64,000 nt of DNA, taken from Novosphingobium sp. PhB57. GTDB taxonomy: Bacteria > Pseudomonadota > Alphaproteobacteria > Sphingomonadales > Sphingomonadaceae. The stretch spans positions 1-64,000 of the forward strand of contig NZ_SMBO01000001.1 of assembly GCF_004342985.1 (NCBI RefSeq), in the 5' to 3' direction. The position numbers and the translations under genes are program-made. Below the pieces are notes generated by a model. The model was not told the origin of the DNA. It did not search any database and saw nothing but the letters and a program-made list of their open reading frames with translations. Below, in pieces: positions 17,489-24,720 of the stretch (the stretch's first letter is position 1; every line of letters begins with the position of its first letter).

Positions 17489-18553
17489 CTAGATTTCGTG
17501 ACCGATGCGCTGTTCGGTCATGATCTTCCACCCGGTCATGAACAGGGCGCCGGCGAGCGGGCCGATCACGATGCCGCTGAGGCCCACCAGTTCGATCCCG
17601 CCCAGCGTCGTCACCAGCACCAGCCAGTCCGGAATGCCGGTGTCCCGGCCCACCAGCATGGGCCGCAGGACATTGTCGGCCAGGCCGATGACCAGCACGC
17701 CCGAACCGACGACCACGGCGCCCTGCCAGATCGCGCCGGTGGCCAGGAGGTAGACCGCGACCGGGGCCCAGATGATGGCCGGGCCGATGGCGGGCAGCAG
17801 GGCGGCAATGGCCATGAGCAGGCCCCAGAGCAGGGCGGCGGGCAGGCCCACGATGGCGAAAGTGATGGCGCCCAGCGCGCCTTGCGCCAGGGCGACCAGG
17901 CCGCTGCCCTTGATCGTCGCCCGCACCACGATCACGAAACGCTCCGACAGGCGGCGCGCCACGTTGAGTTCGAGCGGGAGCGCGCGCACCACGGCAGGGC
18001 CGATCTTCTCGCCGTCGCGCAGCAGGAAGAACGTCACGTAGAGGCCCACGCCGAAGGCGAGGATGAAGGACGCGGCATTGGCGCCGATCGCCAGCGCGCG
18101 GCTGGCGATCACGCTGACGCTGTTGCTCACCGCCTCGCTGATGCGGGCCTGGGCGCGCTCGAAGGAGTTGAAGCCGAAGCCGTCGATCTGTTCCTGGATC
18201 CGGAAGGGAAGGGCGTCGTGGATCTTCTGGAAATATTCCGCGAAGTTGATCTGTCCGTCGCGCATCTGGGCGTAGACGCCGGCGGCCTGTTCGACGACCA
18301 GGCTGGTGATGATCAGCGCCGGGATCACGACCGCCACGGAAATGACCAGCAGCGTGAGGGCCGCGGCAAGGTTGCGGCGCTCGGGCCAGCGGGCGAGCAG
18401 GCGCTGGAACAGCGGCTGGAACAGCAGCGCGGCCAGCGCGGCCCAGAGCAGGGCGCCGATGAAGCTCGACACCACGAGGGTGAGGGCGATGGTGATCGCG
18501 GCCAGGAAGAGGATCAAGCCCCCGTTCTCGACGCGCGCCCGGTTCATGGTCAT
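17489..18553 (-). CDS. AI-2E family transporter (PerM/YdiK-like)
   Basis: This 354-aa inner-membrane protein has about seven hydrophobic segments and the AI-2 exporter-like (PerM) arrangement. A first TM pair (LILFLAAITIALTLVV) leads to a soluble central part with amphipathic helices (FAEYFQKIHDALPF). A TM cluster then includes LLMAIAALLPAIGPAIIWAP and the conserved LADNVLRPMLVGR near residue 300. Members export autoinducer-2 or act in Na+/H+ exchange; the role here is unknown. It is a single gene in an otherwise unrelated neighbourhood. Confidence 0.87.
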   Translation of the reverse strand: MTMNRARVENGGLILFLAAITIALTLVVSSFIGALLWAALAALLFQPLFQRLLARWPERRNLAAALTLLVISVAVVIPALIITSLVVEQAAGVYAQMRDGQINFAEYFQKIHDALPFRIQEQIDGFGFNSFERAQARISEAVSNSVSVIASRALAIGANAASFILAFGVGLYVTFFLLRDGEKIGPAVVRALPLELNVARRLSERFVIVVRATIKGSGLVALAQGALGAITFAIVGLPAALLWGLLMAIAALLPAIGPAIIWAPVAVYLLATGAIWQGAVVVGSGVLVIGLADNVLRPMLVGRDTGIPDWLVLVTTLGGIELVGLSGIVIGPLAGALFMTGWKIMTEQRIGHEI

Positions 18554-18663
18554 TTCTGGAATTGCCCCTGTCGAAATTCGTCACGCGTCGAAACGCGCCG
18601 TTCCGCGCTTTGCTCCGCCGCCTTGCCGCCTGTCAATTCAGGCAAGCGGCAACGGCGGGCGCG

Positions 18664-19320
18664 TCAGGCATATTTGTACGGACCGCCGCTGGCGAGCGCG
18701 GCCTGATAAGCGGGGCGGGCGTGGATCCTGTCGAGCCAGGCCATCGTCGCGGGCCGGGCATCGTCCAGCCCGCCACGGCTGCGCGCGGCTTCCAGCGGGA
18801 AGCTCATCATGACATCCGCCGCGGTGAATGCGCTGCCGGCGAACCATTCGCGGCGCGACAGTTCCTGCTCCACGAAGTCGAGGTGAACGTCGATCATCGG
18901 TTGCAGCCGCTTCTGGGCATGGCGCCCGAGGATAGGGATCTGGCCGAGCACCAGCTTGACCAGTAGCGGCGGCATAAGCGAACCTTCGGCATAGTGCAGG
19001 AAGTGGCGATAGTGCAGCGCATCCTCGCGGTCCTGCGGCGGGCCAAGGCGGCCACCGGCCTTTTCCGTGAGATATTCGATGATCGCGCCGGTCTCGGCGA
19101 CCGTGCGGGAGGCCTGCCCTGCGCCTCCGTCCTCGACAGGCGCGTCATCGACGATCACGGGCGATTTGCCGAGCGGATGGACTTTGCGAAGGCTGGGGGG
19201 CGCCAGCATCGTCTTCTCGTCGCGCTTATATCGGCGGACCGCATAAGGCAGCCCCAGCTCTTCCAGCAGCCAGAGGACACGCTGGGAGCGCGAGTTTTCA
19301 AGGTGATGGACAGTAATCAT
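18664..19320 (-). CDS. Glutathione S-transferase family protein
   Basis: This 218-aa cytosolic GST has an N-terminal thioredoxin fold with HHLENSRSQRVLWLLEELGL (Ser near residues 10-12 as candidate for glutathione activation), VHPLGKSPVIVDD with the cis-Pro, and ETGAIIEYL, the Glu-Thr glutathione-binding turn. A helical C-terminal domain contains FTAADVMMSFPLE. The start at 19320 gives the usual GST N-terminus; the extension to 19380 adds an unrelated leader. The substrate is unknown. Confidence 0.88.
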   Translation of the reverse strand: MITVHHLENSRSQRVLWLLEELGLPYAVRRYKRDEKTMLAPPSLRKVHPLGKSPVIVDDAPVEDGGAGQASRTVAETGAIIEYLTEKAGGRLGPPQDREDALHYRHFLHYAEGSLMPPLLVKLVLGQIPILGRHAQKRLQPMIDVHLDFVEQELSRREWFAGSAFTAADVMMSFPLEAARSRGGLDDARPATMAWLDRIHARPAYQAALASGGPYKYA

Positions 19321-19428
19321 GCCGGACGTAACGCGGAAACCGGCAACAAGGTCCCGGGAGCGGGCCTTTGAAAGGGACAAGGCCCGCCTGGCGCCATCGA
19401 AATGGAGCGCAGGCGGCCTTGTAAGGGG

Positions 19429-19608
19429 TCAGGGCTTTTCGGTGCCCGGAGCGCCCGGCTTCGGCGCCTTGCCGTCTTCGATGCGGCCTTCGTTACGAAG
19501 ATCGCGGCCTTCCTGGGCCTTTTCCTGGCTTTCGGGCGACTTGCCGTGCTCGAAGGCTTCTTCCTTCACGTAGCCGGCGGCTTCCTTTGCTTGGCCCTTG
19601 ATGCTCAT
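19429..19608 (-). CDS. Small CsbD-like stress protein
   Basis: This 59-aa, very hydrophilic protein is rich in Glu, Lys and Gly. Its N-terminus (MSIKGQAKEAAGYVKEEA) resembles CsbD-family general stress proteins, but the remainder is divergent and Pro-rich (KAPKPGAPGTEKP). The start at 19608 has a strong ribosome site, AGGAGAGAGAA. It probably stays soluble and unstructured. The family assignment is tentative. Confidence 0.6.
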   Translation of the reverse strand: MSIKGQAKEAAGYVKEEAFEHGKSPESQEKAQEGRDLRNEGRIEDGKAPKPGAPGTEKP

Positions 19609-19760
19609 TTCTCTCTCCTGGCGTTTCTGGTCACGAAGGACCGTGACCATAGGAAAGCGCGCGAGAAGCCGATTGGCTCCTGTGGGCATAAGTGCTCAGA
19701 CCAGGCCGAAACCGCGCGCCGCCCACACCGGGCCGGCATGCCCGCTGGCCGGGCCGATCC

Positions 19761-21131
19761 TCAGAGCTGCGCGGCGTAGAGCGCGGGCCGGCCTTCGACA
19801 TTGGCGCGATAGACCAGCCAGCGCCCATCCGGCGTGAAGTGCTCGTTCGGCTCCAGGGTATAGCCCTGGCGGGAGAGGTCGACGATCCTCTCGCTTTTCA
19901 GCGATCCGGTCGCGATCAGGCGGTCTCCGTCCAGCGTCTCGGCGGCTTCGGGGGAAGGGTCCGGCACGGGGCGGAACAGGCTGATGAACTTGCCCGCATC
20001 GTTGCCGTCCCCGGCGACGACCGTGCCGTCCGGGGATGTGAGGTAGTGGTAGGATCCCTGGTCGGCCGCGACCTTGTACCAGGTGCGGCGTGCAGGACCT
20101 TTCGCCGCATCCCGGCCTGCGCCGATCTCGTGGCGGGCGAGCCAGAGCATGCCGCCGCGGGGCATCTGCAGGTCGTACCAGATCGCCTTGCCGTCGCTCG
20201 ACCAGTATTCGTGCCCGGCGATCTCGCCCTGCATCGTGCGGTGGTGGATCCGGGTGAGATCGCTGCCGTCGGTGCGGATGGTCCAGATGCGATCGACCTT
20301 GTGCCAGGGCCCCTCGTGGCAGAACATCATCAGCGCCGGATCGGTGGGGGAGAACTGGACGTGGTTGAGCCAGTCGGTGGCGCGGTGAATGCTGCGGCTG
20401 GCGCCCGTGGCGATATCGAGCGTGAAGATCTCCATCGGCACTTTCGCGGCCAGCCGGGCGTCCATCCAGCGCGCCTTGGCTTCGGCGAAAGGCAGCGGGC
20501 GGCCCTGCGCGTCGGTACCGGAATAAGTCGGTGAGCCGGTCTTCGGATCGCGCCGGCCCTGCGCGGCGATCGCCGGCGGCGGAGGCGCCAGTTCGCGGTG
20601 GCCGGCGAGCAGCGTATCGTCGGCATTGATGGATTCGATGCGGCCGCCGGGCATGCTGGCGACCTGCCGCGACTTGCCGGTGTCCAGGTCCAGCATCCAG
20701 ACGGTGAAAGGTCCCTCGCCATCGTCGCTGCCGGCCGGGCGGGTGGTGTAATAGGCCGTCGCGCGGGTATGGCCGGTGAAGAGCAGGCGGTCCACCTTGC
20801 CCCGGAACACCAGCCTGGTGGACCAGTCGCGGGTGGAGGCCGTGCGAATGCCTTCCGGCGTCAGGTAGACCATGCGGTCCCCGCCGGGCGTGAAGGCGTT
20901 GTAATTGAAGTAGAGGCCATAGACGCCGGGCCGGTCGTCCACCCGGACGATGCGGTGCCCGGTGACCGGATCGACCCATTCGCGCGGGCCGGGTCCAGCC
21001 GATGCCGATGCCGATCCCGATCCCGATCCCGATCCCGATCCCGATCCCGATGCTGACGCTGGCGCTGACGCCGCGAATATCAGGGCGGCGCCCGCTGCGC
21101 CCGCCACGAGTGCCGACAGGGCTCTGTTCAT
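19761..21131 (-). CDS. Exported oligogalacturonate lyase-like beta-propeller (PL22-type)
   Basis: This 456-aa protein has a signal peptide ending near ASAPASA, a Ser-Gly/Ala linker encoded by a hexanucleotide repeat, and a WD/PD40-type beta-propeller. Motifs seen in oligogalacturonide lyases are DPVTGHRIVRVDD with LYFNYNAFTPGGDRM, FSPTDPALMMFCHEGPWH and GEIAGHEYWSSDGKAIWYD, with His and Glu residues suited to Mn2+ binding. PL22 enzymes cleave short pectin fragments; they are usually cytoplasmic, so export here is unusual. The start at 21131 keeps GGAG six bases away, though ATG at 21137 is also possible. No other pectin genes are adjacent, so the activity is a family-based inference. Confidence 0.72.
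   Translation of the reverse strand: MNRALSALVAGAAGAALIFAASAPASASGSGSGSGSGSGSASASAGPGPREWVDPVTGHRIVRVDDRPGVYGLYFNYNAFTPGGDRMVYLTPEGIRTASTRDWSTRLVFRGKVDRLLFTGHTRATAYYTTRPAGSDDGEGPFTVWMLDLDTGKSRQVASMPGGRIESINADDTLLAGHRELAPPPPAIAAQGRRDPKTGSPTYSGTDAQGRPLPFAEAKARWMDARLAAKVPMEIFTLDIATGASRSIHRATDWLNHVQFSPTDPALMMFCHEGPWHKVDRIWTIRTDGSDLTRIHHRTMQGEIAGHEYWSSDGKAIWYDLQMPRGGMLWLARHEIGAGRDAAKGPARRTWYKVAADQGSYHYLTSPDGTVVAGDGNDAGKFISLFRPVPDPSPEAAETLDGDRLIATGSLKSERIVDLSRQGYTLEPNEHFTPDGRWLVYRANVEGRPALYAAQL
21001..21048 (+). repeat. Hexanucleotide tandem repeat inside the PL22-like gene
   Basis: Two GATGCC units are followed by six perfect GATCCC units, then degenerate GATGCT/GACGCT units. On the coding strand they encode alternating Gly-Ser and Ala-Ser just after the signal peptide. 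Because the unit is six bases, copy changes stay in frame and would only alter linker length. Confidence 0.92.
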
Positions 21132-21220
21132 CCTCATCTCCGTTCCATTTTGCGAAGTGGAATACCGGATATCGGGATCATGGCAAGCGTCGCGCCGGTG
21201 AGAGGCGGGCCGAAAAGGGT

Positions 21221-21256
21221 CCGGCCCCGGTCGTATTTGGGGACGACCGGGGCCGG
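21221..21256 (-). terminator. Strong hairpin with T-run after the autotransporter gene
   Basis: The 14-bp perfect stem CCGGCCCCGGTCGT/ACGACCGGGGCCGG has an 8-base loop. On the minus strand it is followed by ACCC and TTTT. It is the second of two hairpins 3' of the autotransporter. Confidence 0.75.
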
Positions 21257-21324
21257 AGGCTGGGCGGAAGGAACGCCGTGCGCCTTGGGGGCGCGGGGTT
21301 GGGGTGGGGCGGCGTTCCTTGCGC

Positions 21325-21360
21325 GGCCACCGGACCGGCTGGGGCGCCGGTCCGGTGGCC
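21325..21360 (-). terminator. First hairpin after the autotransporter gene
   Basis: A perfect 15-bp stem (GGCCACCGGACCGGC/GCCGGTCCGGTGGCC) with a 6-base loop lies 28 bp beyond the autotransporter stop. It lacks a T-run. Together with the hairpin at 21221 it forms a tandem termination or 3'-stabilising region. Confidence 0.6.
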
Positions 21361-21388
21361 GTTTCCAGCCTTGCTCAGGCGTGGGCGA

Positions 21389-24300
21389 TCACCAGCCGAT
21401 GGTGACCGATCCGCGCAAGGCGAGGTCGACATGGCCGTGGCGATCCTCGGCCGAGAGTTCGCCGCCCATGGTCAGGCCCAGCGTGCCGCCCACTGCGCGC
21501 AGGCGGGCGAACCAGCCGCTGGTGGCCTCGTCGCCGTCGAGCGTGAAGTTCTGGCCACCGGCGAAGTGGGCGGTGGTCGATCCGATGCCGCCGCTGACGA
21601 TTTCGCGCCAGCCGCCCTCGGTCTCGACGCGGAACCAGTTCTCGTCGCGGCTCTGCATGCCCATGAAGTCGATGCCGAGGGTCAGGCCGCCGTTGACGCC
21701 CAGTTCGTCACTGGTGCGCGAAGCCACCGTGAGGTCGAGCGCCTTGCCGCCGCCGTTCTCGGTATAGCCGTCTTCCTTCAGGCGCACGTAGTCGACCGAG
21801 ACGGCGGGACGGTAGAAGAAGTGGCTGCCGCCGCCCTCCCACGAGGCGCCGCCCGCTGCGGTCACGAACGTGCCGTTCCACTTGCCCTTGATCGTGCGGT
21901 TGACGTTCTCGGTACCGATCGCGCCGATGAACTGGCGCTCGCTGTCGTAGTTCGAACGGCCCACGGAGGCGCGGCCGAAGCCCTGGACCGCGCCGAACTG
22001 GCCGCGCCAGTGACCGGCGAATTCGAACGAGTTCGACTTGATCTCGCTGGTGCCGCCGCTGGTGTGGCGGTTCCACAAGTACGAGAACGTGCCGCCGAAC
22101 CGGCCGAGCCCGGTGAGGTACTCCGCGCCCAGCGACATGGCGTAGCCTTGCAGGTTGTAGGCCGCGGTGCTGCCCGCGTTCTTGTCGCTGCCCCAGAACG
22201 AGAGGTTCATCGTCGTGCTGAACCGGCCTTCGCCCCAGACCGGGTTGACCGGGTCCATGAGCTGGCGCGCGAGCGTGCGTGCGCCGAGGCTGATGCCTTC
22301 GAACGCACCGCCCGCGTGGTCGGGCAGCATCTGGCCCACGCTCTGGCGGAACTGGTCGCCATTGGTGATGCCCAGGAACACGTCCTCGATCTTCTCGTCC
22401 TGGCTGAGGGCTGTGAAGATCGCATTGTAGGCCGTCGCCTGAGAGCGGTTGAGGCCCAGTTCGGCCACGGTGCGGCGGGCAATGTCCACCACCAGGGTAT
22501 TGGCAGCGGCGGTATCGTTCAGCGTGGCCTTGAACATGTAGGGCACGAGATCGGTCGCGGCCTTCAGCGTGTCGCGGCCCTGGATCGTGCCGGCAGTGAG
22601 CACCTGGTAGCTGCCTTCGGCGGTCGAGACGTCGGCCAGCTTGATCGAGAGCTTGGCCCCGTCCGCGAAGGAGGCGGTACCGGCGACGTTATAGGCCGAG
22701 CCCTGGCCCGGTGCCTTGTTCAGCGTCACCGCAAGGACGCCGTCCTTGCCGACTTCGAGCGACCCGATCGAAGCCGGCGTTTTCACGTCGAGCGTGCCGC
22801 CGGTGATTTTGACCGCGAGATTGCCGGCATTCGCCAGCGCGCCCGAGAACACCGAAGTGCCTGCAAGGGCGAGCGTATCGGTGCCGCCGCCGAAGTCCGC
22901 CGTGCCGACGAAGCGCGACGATCCCGCCAGGGTCATGCTGTCCGATCCGGCGCCGAATGTGACGTTGCCGGTCTGCACGGCATCGCCCGAAAGCGAGAGG
23001 GTGTTGTTGCCGCCGCCGAACGCGACGTTGCCGGTCACCGTGCCGTCGGCGATGTCGACCACGTCGTTGCCGCCGCCCAGCAGGATGTCGCCGACGATCG
23101 AGGGGGCGGTGAAGCCCGCGCCCACCTGGGTCTGCTTCACCGTCACGCTGCCGGCCGCCCTGGAGAGGTCGATGGCGATGTTCCTGCCCGATCCCGCCTT
23201 GGCGCCGGTGGCCGAGATGGCGCCGCTGTTCTCGACGAGGGCCAGCGTGCCGCTGGCATCGCTGATGGCGGTGGCCGAACCGTTCTCGTTGACCGCGGCT
23301 GCCTTGATCGTGCCGGAGTTGCGCAAGATGGGGAGGCTGGCGCCGGCGTCGATGCGGACGGCGACGGCCTGGGCGCCCGAGGCGCTGATGGTGCCGGCGT
23401 TCTGGATCAGCGGCGTGCTCGCCCCCGCGCCGAGGCGCAGGGCGGTGGCGGCGGCGTCCTTGGAAGTCGCGGCGACCGAGCCGTTGATGCCGATCCCGCC
23501 CGCGATGGTCACGTTGCCGCCAAGGCCGCCGATGGCCAGGCCGTTGCCGTCGATGCCGGTGTAGAGGCCGTGCCCTTCGACGGTGCCGTCGATCTGGAGG
23601 CCGTACTTGCTGGCCGTGGCCGCAACCGGGCCGATGGCGATATCCCTGCCGGTCGCGCCGATCACCATGGCTGGCGCCTTGCCGTAGCTGGAGACCTTGG
23701 CCGCGCCTTCGGCGGCGTCGGGAATGCCGTCGCCATCCTCGTCGGCATTGTTGGGATCGCTGTCCTTGGGCGCCACGGCCAGGACGATGCCGCCGGTCAC
23801 ATTGCCCGCAACGACGATCGCGGAGCCGCCCTGCAGCAGGTCGTCGGCGTCGAGCTTGGAAGGATCGGCGGGCGGGGTAGGATAGCGGTAGCCGGTCGAG
23901 ACGATCGAACCCTGCACCACCATCGCGCCGTTGACGTCGCCGCCGAACTGCGCGCCGATGGCGTTCTTGCCCTGGGCCTGGACCGAGCCGGCGAGGCGGA
24001 CGTTGCCGTCGATCTGGCCGGTCTTCACGCCGATCGCGTTGTCGCCCAGCACGCTGGTCTTGCCGTCATGGGTGAAATTGCCGGTGAGCTTGCCGCCCAG
24101 CGAAACGCCTGCGGAATCGTTGCCCTCGATGGTGATCGTGCCGCTCTGGGTGATCTTGCCGATGTGATCGCCTTCAGTGCGGATGCCGATCCTGTTCGAG
24201 CCGAGCGCGAAGGGACCGTCGAGATCGCCGTCCTTGTCGTCGTCGGTCGGGGTATAGGGCTCGTCCAGCGTGATCGTGCCGGTGTTGACGATGTCGCCCG

Positions 24301-24574
24301 TGGTCCCGGCATTGGCGACGATGCCGCGCGCGCCGTTGGCATTGGTGACGGTCAGGGCGCCGGCATTGGCGACGTTGTTGTTGCTGTCCATCGTCACGGC
24401 CGTGCCGCCGGTCAGCACGACCGAGCCGTCCTTGGTCACGTTGATCGCGTCGGCCGCACCGGCCTTGATCGTCGAGGTGAGCAGCGGCGTGGTCTTCTTG
24501 GTCGTCACGTCTTCGGCGTGGGCGGCAGTCGCCAGTGCGAAAAGCGCGGTGGAAGCAAGCAGGTAGCGAGGCAT
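21389..24574 (-). CDS. Autotransporter (type Va) with long beta-helical passenger
   Basis: This 1061-aa protein has a signal peptide (PRYLLASTALFALATAAHA). A passenger of about 700 residues is made of short Gly/Asn/Thr-rich repeats (such as NSGTIKAAAVNENGSA), as in a beta-helix. The C-terminal barrel of about 280 residues begins around NPVWGEGRFSTT and ends in the aromatic motif VTIGW. Two acidic inserts in the passenger, TDDDKDGDLDG and DEDGDGIPDAAEG, resemble thrombospondin type-3 Ca2+ loops. It is presented on the cell surface; an adhesive or scaffolding role is likely but unproven. The start at 24574 has AAGGGA upstream. Two hairpins follow the gene. Confidence 0.9.
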   Translation of the reverse strand: MPRYLLASTALFALATAAHAEDVTTKKTTPLLTSTIKAGAADAINVTKDGSVVLTGGTAVTMDSNNNVANAGALTVTNANGARGIVANAGTTGDIVNTGTITLDEPYTPTDDDKDGDLDGPFALGSNRIGIRTEGDHIGKITQSGTITIEGNDSAGVSLGGKLTGNFTHDGKTSVLGDNAIGVKTGQIDGNVRLAGSVQAQGKNAIGAQFGGDVNGAMVVQGSIVSTGYRYPTPPADPSKLDADDLLQGGSAIVVAGNVTGGIVLAVAPKDSDPNNADEDGDGIPDAAEGAAKVSSYGKAPAMVIGATGRDIAIGPVAATASKYGLQIDGTVEGHGLYTGIDGNGLAIGGLGGNVTIAGGIGINGSVAATSKDAAATALRLGAGASTPLIQNAGTISASGAQAVAVRIDAGASLPILRNSGTIKAAAVNENGSATAISDASGTLALVENSGAISATGAKAGSGRNIAIDLSRAAGSVTVKQTQVGAGFTAPSIVGDILLGGGNDVVDIADGTVTGNVAFGGGNNTLSLSGDAVQTGNVTFGAGSDSMTLAGSSRFVGTADFGGGTDTLALAGTSVFSGALANAGNLAVKITGGTLDVKTPASIGSLEVGKDGVLAVTLNKAPGQGSAYNVAGTASFADGAKLSIKLADVSTAEGSYQVLTAGTIQGRDTLKAATDLVPYMFKATLNDTAAANTLVVDIARRTVAELGLNRSQATAYNAIFTALSQDEKIEDVFLGITNGDQFRQSVGQMLPDHAGGAFEGISLGARTLARQLMDPVNPVWGEGRFSTTMNLSFWGSDKNAGSTAAYNLQGYAMSLGAEYLTGLGRFGGTFSYLWNRHTSGGTSEIKSNSFEFAGHWRGQFGAVQGFGRASVGRSNYDSERQFIGAIGTENVNRTIKGKWNGTFVTAAGGASWEGGGSHFFYRPAVSVDYVRLKEDGYTENGGGKALDLTVASRTSDELGVNGGLTLGIDFMGMQSRDENWFRVETEGGWREIVSGGIGSTTAHFAGGQNFTLDGDEATSGWFARLRAVGGTLGLTMGGELSAEDRHGHVDLALRGSVTIGW

Positions 24575-24720
24575 CTTCGTCCCTTCAGGTCGTATTGACA
24601 CCTGAGACGGAGACACTCGCCGGCAGCCTTGGAAAAAAGTTTCGCTTCCCGTCTGCGCTTGCCCCGCCCGTCAGCAGGGGAGGCGGGATTCCGGCGATGG
24701 CCGGTGCGCGGATCGTGCCG

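Noticed and set aside
21001..21060. Hexamer array considered as a CRISPR or origin iteron
   Set aside because: The units are six bases without spacers and lie inside a coding frame as a Gly-Ser linker.
21002..24598. 1198-aa open frame on the plus strand
   Set aside because: It is antisense to the PL22 start and the autotransporter. Its sequence is low-complexity Arg/Ala/Val-rich without any family motif, a typical shadow in GC-rich DNA.
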